From positions 1 through 64,000 of the forward strand of contig JAKFVC010000013.1 in NCBI GenBank assembly GCA_021732415.1: 64,000 nucleotides of DNA, written 5' to 3'. Source of the stretch: Planctomycetaceae bacterium (GTDB lineage: Bacteria; Planctomycetota; Planctomycetia; Planctomycetales; Planctomycetaceae). Below, one piece after another: positions 26,195-34,288 of this stretch (positions are counted from its first letter, which is position 1; the number at the start of each line of letters is the position of its first letter). Under the pieces are notes generated by a model. That model ran no database searches. It was not told the origin of the DNA and was given only the letters and a program-made list of their open reading frames with translations. The position numbers were made by a program, and so were the translations under genes.

Positions 26195-26866
26195 ATGATG
26201 CGAGCAACAGTGAAACGTTATATGTGGCAAGCCAATCACTCACAGCAACGATTTCTAAGTCAATCCACAAACACAGATCAAGATACTAGGAAAGCAGTGC
26301 TTGACTGGTTTGGACTTGAAGACTGGTTTTCACTCTTGGCGTTGGCCTTCATATTGAAATTCATCGGTGAGCGAATGGCTGGAAGTAATCATGCAATTCG
26401 AATCCGAACGCGGTGGTTCGCAGCGATCGGCTTTCTACTGTATAGCGGCATTGCAATCGATGTTTGGGGACTTCCGAATCCGAGCGCAGTTGCTTTGTTC
26501 GAAGTGCGGGCATTACTCGCCAGTGCCGTGGCGTACGGCGTCGGACTGATTCTGTTTTCGATTATCAGCGGACTGTGGTCGGTTGTTTATAACCGGTTAA
26601 TTGCTTCCAAAGCTTGGTTCTTGAAAGTCCACAGACTATTGCCACGTCTACCCAAAAAGAAGCCTGCAAAAGTTGCACCACCACCGCCACCACCACCGCG
26701 TCCTCCACCGCCAACGCTCGAGGAAAGAACTGAGTCAGCGTGGAATCGCTATCAAAGACGGCTTCAGCTAATCGAGAAGGCGAATCTTGATTCCAACGAA
26801 GAGTTGTCAGCGAAAGAAAAGGCTAAACAAACCTACCTAAGGGAAATCGAGGACGTGATTACGTGA
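26195..26866 (+). CDS. membrane protein with proline-rich linker
   Basis: Protein of 223 residues. Hydrophobic segments lie around FSLLALAFILKFIG, WFAAIGFLLYSGIAI and VAYGVGLILFSIISGLWSVV, followed by a cytosolic-looking tail with a polyproline stretch (seven prolines, then PPPP) and a charged coiled-coil end. No named family is recognised. Its stop overlaps the GTG start of the following P-loop ATPase by four bases, so it is probably a membrane anchor or partner of that ATPase. Confidence 0.65.
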   Translation: MMRATVKRYMWQANHSQQRFLSQSTNTDQDTRKAVLDWFGLEDWFSLLALAFILKFIGERMAGSNHAIRIRTRWFAAIGFLLYSGIAIDVWGLPNPSAVALFEVRALLASAVAYGVGLILFSIISGLWSVVYNRLIASKAWFLKVHRLLPRLPKKKPAKVAPPPPPPPRPPPPTLEERTESAWNRYQRRLQLIEKANLDSNEELSAKEKAKQTYLREIEDVIT

Positions 26867-28236
26867 ATGCACAACACCTTCAATTCTTGAACACACTTAC
26901 GATCGGATCACCGGGCTTCGGAAAATCAATTTCTGGTGCAGTATCGGCGGTAAGGTTTCCAGGATGCGTTTATGCGGCGGATCCGCATACACGAAGTCTG
27001 GCACAACTGATTCTTGAGCACGCAAATGGCTTCGTACTATTTGATCAACTGTCGGATTTGAGACATCCACTTCCTTTGGACATCCTCAAACCACACGCGA
27101 GTCCGGATCCACTTGAAGCAGCCGCAAAAAACCATCGCTCTGCCCAGTTGTTTACTGAAGTATTAATGCGTAGACGCACTGCGGACATTGCCAACATGCC
27201 GCTTTTAGAGGAATGGCTCAGCTCCCTGCTTCTTTTGTTCCTTTTCCAAAAGCGGCGGAAGTCGCTTCGAATATTACCTTACGGCGTTTTGCCGGGTACG
27301 GAGGAATTTGAATCTCTCGTCGATGACTGCACGTTGCCAGAGGTCCAAGCGAAATTTCGAGGATTGATAAAACTCAGCCCTCGAGCCCTTCGGGCGGAAG
27401 TCGGCTCGATGGCCCGCCTCGTCAATACGACATTCCGCGCCCCTCAATTTTTGATCCGATGTGATGGAGACTTCGATTTAGACGCGTTCGTTAAGGCGAA
27501 AGGCAAGCTAATCGTCGAAAAGGGAGAGGATGTCGATGAGGACGCAACTACGACAATTCTGAGTGCTCGAACTTTGAATTTCATTGACTACGCCAAGTCC
27601 CGACCGACCCCTTTTCCACCAATTCGAATAATTCTCGAAGAAGCAACTAATGCGAAAACGGCGGGCCGAATCGAGGAAAAGGCTGCCGGAGAAACGCGCA
27701 AATATGGTTTGTCCTGGCACGTGATCTGTCAGCACCCGAATTTTCCCGGAGGAACAGATGGTTTCTTTCAGAACTTCCCACGCAAAGAAATCTTTCGGAC
27801 GGCTGACCGTGATCTCGCCCGAAAAATGGCGTCGATTATCGCATCGGAAAATCCAGACCCGCTGGTAACCCGATCTGAACACATTGACTCACTGACGACC
27901 GCGATCATGAATTTGGAACCGGGTTGGCGATTCGTAACTGGCCCTGGTGGCAGTCGATTTGCTGAATACGTTGTCCCGTTGAAAAGTCCCTGGCCTGATT
28001 GGCCCGGTCTTCGGGAGGCAAAGCTCCGCGAAAAGTTGGAACAGATTTATAAACGTCCTGAGTATCGAAAATGCGAAAGTTTGAGATCAGAGAATTCCTT
28101 GAAACCAGAGCCGCCACGACCAATCAGATCGCCCGAAGATTCTTCCCCGGCAGATCGGTGGAGACGGCGAGGAAAGGGGCCAACCGACTCCTCTGCAAAG
28201 AACGAAAACGAAAGAGACTTCGAGTCCGAGGCGTAG
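26863..28236 (+). CDS. T4CP/HerA-like P-loop ATPase
   Basis: Protein of 457 residues. The Walker A motif GSPGFGKS lies near the N-terminus (about residues 16-23), then VYAADPHTRSLAQLILEHA resembles the strand after the P-loop in VirD4/FtsK/HerA ATPases. A Walker B-like IRIILEEATNA and a sensor-like WHVICQHPNF follow. There is no membrane segment; the preceding gene would supply it. This is compatible with a DNA-pumping ATPase for conjugation or mobilisation. The last ~55 codons overlap the next gene in another frame and encode a low-complexity tail. Confidence 0.7.
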   Translation: MNAQHLQFLNTLTIGSPGFGKSISGAVSAVRFPGCVYAADPHTRSLAQLILEHANGFVLFDQLSDLRHPLPLDILKPHASPDPLEAAAKNHRSAQLFTEVLMRRRTADIANMPLLEEWLSSLLLLFLFQKRRKSLRILPYGVLPGTEEFESLVDDCTLPEVQAKFRGLIKLSPRALRAEVGSMARLVNTTFRAPQFLIRCDGDFDLDAFVKAKGKLIVEKGEDVDEDATTTILSARTLNFIDYAKSRPTPFPPIRIILEEATNAKTAGRIEEKAAGETRKYGLSWHVICQHPNFPGGTDGFFQNFPRKEIFRTADRDLARKMASIIASENPDPLVTRSEHIDSLTTAIMNLEPGWRFVTGPGGSRFAEYVVPLKSPWPDWPGLREAKLREKLEQIYKRPEYRKCESLRSENSLKPEPPRPIRSPEDSSPADRWRRRGKGPTDSSAKNENERDFESEA

Positions 28237-28658
28237 TGCTTTTCAAAGAGACCGGGCGTCCAGAACTCGTCTATGGGAAACGCTGCCGGGAAGACGAACT
28301 GGAACACGAAGTCTTGATCACAGAGTTTGAATTACTAATGGACGACCTCCTCACAAGGAACGCCCCCGTGGGCAAGACGATCGCGGATGGATTACTGACA
28401 CGTGAGGGATATCGCTTCTTCGTCGAAGTAGACAACGAAACGATGACGGTGAAGCAAATGAAAGAAAAGTGGATTCGCTACGACGGTGCAAAAGGTTTCA
28501 TCCTTCTGATCTGCCGGACGAGTGGACGACTCAAACGACTCTTCCGATCGGCAGCGAGAGTGAAATCGCAAATCTTCTTCAGTCGATTTGACTGGCTTCG
28601 ATTGAAGAACGTGAAACGCAAATGGATCGACTGTTATGGGAAGAGGGCTGAAATCTAA
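28071..28658 (+). CDS. replication-relaxation family protein
   Basis: Protein of 195 residues resembling the replication-relaxation family (winged-helix proteins of mobile elements): TNQIARRFFPGRSVETARKGANRLL for the HTH, then FFVEVDNETMTVKQMKEKWIRYDG and a C-terminal FSRFDWLRL. The conserved HTH begins right at the ATG, so the 166-bp overlap with the upstream ATPase appears real. A larger relative is encoded at 46213. Role is probably DNA processing or replication control of the element. Confidence 0.65.
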   Translation: MRKFEIREFLETRAATTNQIARRFFPGRSVETARKGANRLLCKERKRKRLRVRGVVLFKETGRPELVYGKRCREDELEHEVLITEFELLMDDLLTRNAPVGKTIADGLLTREGYRFFVEVDNETMTVKQMKEKWIRYDGAKGFILLICRTSGRLKRLFRSAARVKSQIFFSRFDWLRLKNVKRKWIDCYGKRAEI

Positions 28659-28964
28659 TGTCCTGCGAAACGTGCGGCGAAAGTATGGTGTTTCGCTGCA
28701 CCCGCGGTCCCCGGTCACTGCTTGCCTTCAGTTTCCTCACATTCGTTCGAAAACTTCAAGCAAGCTCGCACGGCCGCCGCCCGCCATGCATTTTCAGTTC
28801 GCTCTATGCCCAGGGCCACAGCATGTGATCAATCGATCTCACTTGCCCCGCAGTACTGTGTCATTGTCCTCAATCGTTGACCTTCCAGTCCGCAATGAGG
28901 GCGTTGTCGCCAAAAGTTGTTGTGTTGTGTTTACCCAAGATCTGTCACTAAGAAAGGAAGAGTA
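28659..28964. other. spacer without recognised gene
   Basis: Roughly 300 bp between the replication-relaxation gene and the membrane protein gene. The open frames here have no conserved character. It ends in AAAGGAAGAG, the ribosome site of the next gene. Confidence 0.4.
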
Positions 28965-29477
28965 ATGTCACCTGTGGCGTTTGCGGTTTGGATTAAATAT
29001 GTGATTTGGATGATCTTTACGAAGGTTGGCCTTGGCACGATTTATATTGCAGTGATCTCGGAAGGGCTGCGATATATGGTGCCCGCTCTCGGCCAGCGTC
29101 TTTACAAGATTCCGGGGCTCGGTTTTCTTGAAGACTTTGAAGAGACGCACGGCTTGGATCTCGCCCCGTTCATGGCGATTTTCCTGTTGATCGCGGTGTT
29201 CTGGCTTTGGGAACGCATTCTCCACATCTGGCTCGCATCCGACGAGGAGGGAATTGATTGGTTAAACGAAACCAAACTACTCATGGTGCTCGGTACGAGC
29301 ATTTTGGGGGCGGACGCCATTCTCTTCTACATCGCGATGACCCAGGTAGGTTGGGGTGGAACGGTCATTTCTATCTCAGCTCTTCTCGCGACGGTTGCGT
29401 ACGTAGCCATTCTGGTGTTCGTCAGCTATGTGACGGTCACATTGCGGACGATTATTTACAGTTTTCAGGGGGAGTAA
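28965..29477 (+). CDS. small integral membrane protein
   Basis: Protein of 170 residues with about four membrane helices (around VWIKYVIWMIFTKVGLGTIY, FMAIFLLIAVFWLWERI, MVLGTSILGADAILFYIAM and LATVAYVAILVFVSYVTV) and a short loop containing IPGLGFLEDFEETHG. AAAGGAAGAG precedes the ATG. No family is recognised. It is followed after two bp by a lipoprotein gene, with which it probably functions. Confidence 0.65.
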   Translation: MSPVAFAVWIKYVIWMIFTKVGLGTIYIAVISEGLRYMVPALGQRLYKIPGLGFLEDFEETHGLDLAPFMAIFLLIAVFWLWERILHIWLASDEEGIDWLNETKLLMVLGTSILGADAILFYIAMTQVGWGGTVISISALLATVAYVAILVFVSYVTVTLRTIIYSFQGE

Positions 29478-29479
29478 TC

Positions 29480-30163
29480 ATGCTTCGAAGGTTTGTGTCG
29501 GTCGTGCTAATTGTCACTCTGCTGTGCGGTTGCTCGGAGCGTCGAAAGACGCAGAAATCCATCTTAATCGAGGACGACAAGGAATATCTCGTCGGAGTCC
29601 TGCTAGACCTGTCTGGCTCATTCAGAGGAAAGATGGTCTCTGGTGGGCACGCTCACGCGTTCCTATTGATGATCCTCGACAAATATTTTCGGGATCGAAT
29701 GGGAGGCAACGACAAGATTTTGATTGCCCAAATCTCGGGAACGACTCGATCGTTGCTGTGGCAAGGGACGCCACTACAGCTTCGGCAAGAGTTTTCATCC
29801 GCGTCTGCGTTTGCTCAATTCTTGACCGAAAACGCTGATTCGAATGGATCTCGGGTTCACGAAGCGATTGCTCAAACCGCTGACTACGTGGCGAATGATC
29901 CCGGCGTCGCGGCGGGCAAAGTTAAGACTTGCCTCTTTGTGCTCTCCGATCTTCTCGACACCACGCCGGATGCCGACGAAACCAGGACGAAGGCCATTAC
30001 CGCGGTGACGCACTATGGCCAGAAGGGGGGAGCAATCGGCTTTTACTACGTTGATCAGCACTTGCTTCCGGAGTGGCGCGAACAGCTACGCACGACCGGC
30101 ATCAAAAACTTCTGTATCGAGGCGGAGATCGTCGGCCGACCGACTCTTCCGAGTTTTGAATAG
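29480..30163 (+). CDS. VWA-like lipoprotein
   Basis: Protein of 227 residues with a lipoprotein signal (MLRRFVSVVLIVTLLCGC, lipidated Cys18). The mature part opens YLVGVLLDLSGSFRGKM, a DxSxS metal-ion-dependent adhesion site of the von Willebrand factor A type, and continues with ETRTKAITAVTHYGQKGGAIGFYYV. VWA domains mediate protein contacts. GGGGGAG upstream supports the ATG at 29480. Together with the membrane gene it may form an envelope complex of the element, but this is inference. Confidence 0.65.
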   Translation: MLRRFVSVVLIVTLLCGCSERRKTQKSILIEDDKEYLVGVLLDLSGSFRGKMVSGGHAHAFLLMILDKYFRDRMGGNDKILIAQISGTTRSLLWQGTPLQLRQEFSSASAFAQFLTENADSNGSRVHEAIAQTADYVANDPGVAAGKVKTCLFVLSDLLDTTPDADETRTKAITAVTHYGQKGGAIGFYYVDQHLLPEWREQLRTTGIKNFCIEAEIVGRPTLPSFE

Positions 30164-30305
30164 CAGATTGCGTCAGTCTGCACTTGTTTCCTCAGCAAGG
30201 GAAAAAACATGTCACTTCACTATCTAAAGAAGAACGACTACTGCTGATGTGAGAGTCCTCAGTAGTCGCCCTGGAGGCCAGCGAGAGAACCCGCTAGTTC
30301 TAATT

Positions 30306-30545
30306 ATGTTAACGACCTTTCAGTTTATGTACAACTATGTGGATCCACTGTTTACTGATGGCATGGATCTTCGTCAAACGGTGCCTTGCCATCAGACTTT
30401 GGCTTTGAAGCTCGCGGGACGCCCTGTTTGCTTCCCACTTGTTCCGGATCTTGCTCTTCAACAGGACTTGGTCGCTCTGCTGACAGATCAAAATCAAAAG
30501 GAACTTATCGGTGAAGTAATTGCGCCATTGAGAAAGTTCAACTAG
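30306..30545 (+). CDS. small hypothetical protein, 79 aa
   Basis: A short open frame beginning MLTTFQFMYNYVDPLF with ALQQDLVALLTDQNQKELIGEVI near the end. No ribosome site is clear and no family is recognised. It is listed because it fills a gap in a run of small same-strand genes. Confidence 0.35.
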   Translation: MLTTFQFMYNYVDPLFTDGMDLRQTVPCHQTLALKLAGRPVCFPLVPDLALQQDLVALLTDQNQKELIGEVIAPLRKFN

Positions 30546-30579
30546 GCTCGGCGGGGATCCTTCAGAAAGGAGAGCTAAG

Positions 30580-30765
30580 ATGGAAATTCCCTGTCCGAAT
30601 TGCGGTGAAAAAAGCACGCTAACCGTCGCGTGTTCCAATGCGGAAGAGAACGTCGCTCATTGCAATTCATGTGACGCAGACTTCACCCTAGTAGAACTGC
30701 GGGAAGTGTCCGAAAGCCTGGCTAGGCTCGTCACATGGATTGAATCTGCACCCTTTCGCAATTGA
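30580..30765 (+). CDS. zinc-ribbon microprotein, 61 aa
   Basis: MEIPCPNCGEKSTL and HCNSCDADFTL give two CxxC knuckles, enough to bind one zinc. A strong AAAGGAGAG lies seven bases upstream of the ATG. It starts a set of three small zinc-ribbon genes (30580, 30814, 31034). Confidence 0.7.
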   Translation: MEIPCPNCGEKSTLTVACSNAEENVAHCNSCDADFTLVELREVSESLARLVTWIESAPFRN

Positions 30766-30813
30766 TCGATCTCCTAGGGGCTGTCCAACAGCCCCGCTTT
30801 GGAAGAGAGAATA

Positions 30814-31059
30814 ATGTGTACGAGATATTTGATTTCGGTCCAGTCCAACTGTTTTTGTGGAAGCCTTACGATGATTCGAATTCTCTACCTATCAACCGGA
30901 CCAGCCCCTTGCCTGAAGTGTGGATCAACTCAAAACACGGCCGTGGTAAAGGGGGAAGATTTCAGCGCGGTTCTATGTATGGAACACGCTTGGGGACTGG
31001 TGCCAGTCCAACCTAAAATGAAGGAGGTGAAGCGTGGGCAGGAGCCCGAGAAAACATGA
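30814..31059 (+). CDS. zinc-ribbon-like small protein, 81 aa
   Basis: Contains CLKCGSTQ and CMEHAW, which could form a zinc knuckle. GGAAGAGAG sits upstream of the ATG at 30814. Its end overlaps the next gene by 26 bp. No family is recognised. Confidence 0.5.
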   Translation: MCTRYLISVQSNCFCGSLTMIRILYLSTGPAPCLKCGSTQNTAVVKGEDFSAVLCMEHAWGLVPVQPKMKEVKRGQEPEKT

Positions 31060-31411
31060 TGCTCCTTGGCATTTCCGGTGCGGCAATTGTAACTGCCCAT
31101 TCATTCACCTGGAGAACCACGCCGAGTGTCCTCGATGTGGCGAAGCGGCGTACTCGAACGAACAGACTCGTCCACATTCGAATCGCCTGCTAAGTGTGAA
31201 GGAAGCTACAAGGAGGTTGTCGATCAGTCGATCAAAGCTGTACGAGTTATGCGAGCGGTTGGAAATCACAGTCCATCATCGTGGAGATTCGCTGCGGTTA
31301 TTTGAGACTGAATTTACGGAAGTGTTGGAGTTTTCTGAGAGTGCAAGGCGAAGGTCGAGGATGGCCCGGCGACGAAAGTCCAAGATCGTCCAACGTCTTG
31401 AGTATCGATGA
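31034..31411 (+). CDS. zinc ribbon plus HTH protein
   Basis: Protein of 125 residues. The N-terminal zinc ribbon (FRCGNCNCPF, AECPRCGEA) is followed by an excisionase-like HTH (LLSVKEATRRLSISRSKLYELCERL) and a basic tail (RRRSRMARRRKSK). AAGGAGGTG directly upstream supports the GTG at 31034. A DNA-binding regulator is likely. It is fused differently from the plain HTH at 25479. Confidence 0.7.
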   Translation: MGRSPRKHDAPWHFRCGNCNCPFIHLENHAECPRCGEAAYSNEQTRPHSNRLLSVKEATRRLSISRSKLYELCERLEITVHHRGDSLRLFETEFTEVLEFSESARRRSRMARRRKSKIVQRLEYR

Positions 31412-31657
31412 TGATTCAGAGAGCCGCCAAGGATGGCGGCTCACATTGTTTTGTCTCCTGGAATCCGTTCGAACATCCGCGGAATGTTTCTCGAACGAGT
31501 TTCGAGTTATTGGCTGCCGTGGGTGTTGTATAGAGATGAAATCAACGGGAGTTTGCTCCGATATACCAGTAGTATTGTCGCGAGTCCAGCTTGGAAAGTG
31601 ATACCAATAACACCCCGAGCTGCGAGCTAGGGGTGAGGTCGAACACGAATCCAGCCG

Positions 31658-32002
31658 TCAGAATGGAACATCCCCGTCTGTCGAGGCTGCGTTCTTCTGT
31701 GTCTCGGTGTCATCGTTTGGGAGCGGTTCCGAGAAGACGAAGTCACGGGCTTGTTCCAGCGCATAAAGAAGTAGAGGCAGGTCGGCAGCGCTGAACGAAG
31801 GCGAGTCCTTCCATTCGCCGGCCGTCTTGTCGTAGTATCGACGTGGTTCGATCGTCACAGATCGGAAGTATCTCTTGCCTGCTTCCGTGTCCGCGGAATT
31901 TAGCCAGATGGCGACACTGATACCGCTATTAACCGGTGTGATCTTCTTTTCAGGTCGGTTCTTTCGCACTACTGAAGTCTTTTTCGCGGATGCTTTTGCC
32001 AT
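31658..32002 (-). CDS. small protein with SSB-like acidic tip
   Basis: Protein of 114 residues: a basic N-terminus (MAKASAKKTSVVRKNRPEKK), a core with YFRSVTIEPRRYYD, a helix DLPLLLYALEQARDFV, and the C-terminal end STDGDVPF. That end resembles the DDDIPF tip by which SSB recruits replication and repair partners. The core is not an obvious SSB fold. AAAGGAAC before the ATG is a good ribosome site. A 36-bp palindrome lies 39 bp upstream. Confidence 0.6.
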   Translation of the reverse strand: MAKASAKKTSVVRKNRPEKKITPVNSGISVAIWLNSADTEAGKRYFRSVTIEPRRYYDKTAGEWKDSPSFSAADLPLLLYALEQARDFVFSEPLPNDDTETQKNAASTDGDVPF

Positions 32003-32041
32003 GACGAGGTTCCTTTCAATGAACGGCTGCTAGAGTGATCG

Positions 32042-32077
32042 GACTGTATTGCTGACGTAACTGTCAGCAATACAGTC
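32042..32077. promoter_or_regulatory. perfect 15-bp inverted repeat
   Basis: GACTGTATTGCTGAC (32042-32056) and its exact complement (32063-32077) flank GTAACT. Each arm contains GCTGAC, the complement of the GTCAGC part of the direct repeats at 25876-25904. Its position just upstream of the 31658-32002 gene suits an operator; an origin or nick-site hairpin is an alternative. Confidence 0.65.
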
Positions 32078-32226
32078 ATCATGCTCCCGATTTCTACTGA
32101 GCGCAACATCGTTCGCTACACCTCATCACATCTGACCTTGAGCTGGTTCATGGATCGTTGAGCCGAATCGAAAACCCTGCGCTCGGATGAGTGCAGGGAA
32201 CTGATAGCGTGTGCCATCAGGATTGG

Positions 32227-32457
32227 TCATTTGCCTAACGACTCGGCAGATTGAATTGATGATTCTGCGGTCGCGCAGATGTGTCGGGCCATCGACACAT
32301 GCCAATCTTGGCCGAGCTTCCAGGGCCCAATCGTCTTGGGCGGAAATCCGCCGCTATCGAGCCAGTCGAGTAGTGCCCGGGACAACTCGCGGACGTCATC
32401 GCCGTTCTTTTCGACAGTCGCCTCCAGCAGGAGCTTCAGCGTGGCATCAGGGTCCAT
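32227..32457 (-). CDS. small hypothetical protein, 76 aa
   Basis: Begins MDPDATLKLLLEATVEKNGD and is mostly helical. It starts five bp after the stop of the zinc-ribbon gene at 32463, with GGGGAG upstream, so the two form an operon. No family is recognised. Confidence 0.5.
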   Translation of the reverse strand: MDPDATLKLLLEATVEKNGDDVRELSRALLDWLDSGGFPPKTIGPWKLGQDWHVSMARHICATAESSIQSAESLGK

Positions 32458-32462
32458 GATAT

Positions 32463-32660
32463 TTACAACTCCCCTGCTTCGCGTGCTGCCATCGCCTCCG
32501 GCCAATACTTGATACCACCATCGTTGAACGCGTTCGGTTCGACTCTGTAACTGTCACCACATTCGGAACATTCAGCGTCCATCGTTGCGTCATCAACATC
32601 AACTATCTGCAACTGCCCGCCACAGCTCCGACATTTCCCGTCTTTGAGATCCAGTAGCAC
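32463..32660 (-). CDS. zinc-ribbon small protein, 65 aa
   Basis: Two CxxC pairs (KCRSCGGQ and ECSECGDSY) mark a zinc ribbon. The GTG at 32660 is chosen because GAGGGGAG lies five bases upstream; a further in-frame ATG at 32717 has no ribosome site. It precedes the 76-residue gene on the same strand. Confidence 0.55.
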   Translation of the reverse strand: MLLDLKDGKCRSCGGQLQIVDVDDATMDAECSECGDSYRVEPNAFNDGGIKYWPEAMAAREAGEL

Positions 32661-32877
32661 GATGACTCCCCTCTTCCTGTGAATGAGCCAGGTCACTTCG
32701 ATTCGCCTGCCGAACATCGACAGACGAAAGAAGAGTGCCGAAAAAGCGGCCTTCGCGCAAGCAATCGAATTGCGGCGTGGCGGCTAGGACTTTCTCGGGA
32801 AATCATCGCGGCGGGAACCCGCGATCGGTCGAGTCGGCCGCACTCTGACTGATCGGATTTCATGGTATCTTCTGAAG

Positions 32878-33447
32878 GTGCGTCTTCCTGACGAGTCAGA
32901 TGAGGCATTCATCGAAAGAGCCAATCGTGCCGCTCAGATTGGTCGTGTCCTCGTCGAAGCCTGTTTTTGGAACCAGCAGGTTCAAGCTCTTCTTGCTGAG
33001 GGCCTCCTCACAGAGCGAGCTTTAAGTGGATGCCCCATCGTGCGGATCGACTTCGAGCAGGCCTACGCAATCGGACATCCTGGCGAGACGCTGCACGCCA
33101 CAAGGAATAAACATTGGGGAGACGGGCCGTACGTACTGCCTCTGGAACCCGACGACCGGTTTATGAATGGATTCATCACATACATCTATAAGCCCGAGTC
33201 GGTCTACAACAGACGGTTCAACCAACGGCTTCGCCTGAAAGAGCTGCTCGGAAAAAATCGGAAGGTGGTGCAGGATGCCAAATATTGGACCAAGGCGATG
33301 TTCTTGAAGCATCTCACCAAGGACCAGGCCGCTGCAATCCGCGGATGTATTGGCGTTGAACCTGGGATTTTCTGGAGAGCGGCGAAGGGAAAAATATTTC
33401 TCGATTTACCCCGGCGAGAAGTGCAAAAAGAATTCGAGTTCGAATGA
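32878..33447 (+). CDS. hypothetical protein, 189 aa
   Basis: A soluble, charged protein starting at GTG with MRLPDESDEAFIERANRAAQ. It contains WGDGPYVLPLEPDDRFMNGF and a basic C-terminal half (LRLKELLGKNRKVVQDAKYW). No domain is recognised. It is divergent from the zinc-ribbon operon, and the 217-bp gap should hold both promoters. Confidence 0.6.
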   Translation: MRLPDESDEAFIERANRAAQIGRVLVEACFWNQQVQALLAEGLLTERALSGCPIVRIDFEQAYAIGHPGETLHATRNKHWGDGPYVLPLEPDDRFMNGFITYIYKPESVYNRRFNQRLRLKELLGKNRKVVQDAKYWTKAMFLKHLTKDQAAAIRGCIGVEPGIFWRAAKGKIFLDLPRREVQKEFEFE

Positions 33448-33483
33448 CCGTTCAAAGCCAATTACTCTTGATATTCGGACTGA

Positions 33484-33810
33484 TCACTGTGGTAGCACTG
33501 CAGACAGACGAGCCAGTTGGCTTCTTATCGATTCAATGATGTCGGAATTAGTGTAGATTCCGCGTCCGAGCATTTCCGTAAGGCGGTCCCGTGCGAGTGT
33601 GGCAAGAGATTCGTATACATCTCCGCTCCAGGCAACTGCCTCCAGTGTCAGCAGAACCATTACGGCCGCTCGGATCTCATCGGCGGCATCTTCGACAGTT
33701 CGAGATAGTGTTTCCTCCAGATGAACTGCAATACCAGTCAGCTCGAAGAAGTTCTCGAACCAGTTCATCGCGCCATCATTTTGCCACGGCTCGATGCCCC
33801 AATAGCCCAT
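33484..33810 (-). CDS. DUF4259-like protein
   Basis: Protein of 108 residues opening MGYWGIEPWQNDGAMNWFENFF, which matches the pattern of DUF4259 proteins (start MGxWGxGxxxNDxAxDW). The remainder is helical. Such proteins are common cargo genes of unknown role. The start at 33810 is set by the family pattern. Confidence 0.6.
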   Translation of the reverse strand: MGYWGIEPWQNDGAMNWFENFFELTGIAVHLEETLSRTVEDAADEIRAAVMVLLTLEAVAWSGDVYESLATLARDRLTEMLGRGIYTNSDIIESIRSQLARLSAVLPQ

Positions 33811-34001
33811 GATTGGGAGCATAGCGCTGGAATGCGGTATATGCCAACACCGATTGGTGGCAGAAATTGCCGATAAAGTTGAAGTCCTGGTGATTTCTTT
33901 CAATATCGACGACAGGGGTCCGAATTCTATTGATTGTGGACTTATCGCGACTTACAGTTCGCAAACGTCCGTGGTACCCGTTTTTACGAAAGGATTCGAA
34001 G

Positions 34002-34265
34002 ATGGGAATTAGACGTCGGTATTGTGAAATCTGCGGAGTAAGCACTCGGCAACAGGATGTGCCCACGAAGTTCGGAGCGACCGGACTCTTCGGCCGCGGA
34101 AGCAACTGCGATCAATGTGGCCACTTAAATCAAAGTCGGATTCAGTATTGGTCGGTCGTCGTTGATCGAACTTGGCGCCTTTCAGCGGCCGCGGTACTCA
34201 TGATTTTTGGGGCCACCGTGGTCATCATGTTTTCGCTGTTCATCCAAGTTATTGCTCGGCAGTGA
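34002..34265 (+). CDS. zinc-ribbon membrane microprotein, 87 aa
   Basis: An N-terminal zinc ribbon (YCEICG and NCDQCGHLN) is followed by a C-terminal membrane helix (AAAVLMIFGATVVIMFSLFI). AAAGGA upstream supports the ATG. Function is unknown. Confidence 0.55.
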   Translation: MGIRRRYCEICGVSTRQQDVPTKFGATGLFGRGSNCDQCGHLNQSRIQYWSVVVDRTWRLSAAAVLMIFGATVVIMFSLFIQVIARQ

Positions 34266-34288
34266 ACTCGCTGATTGCTTTTTCGAGC

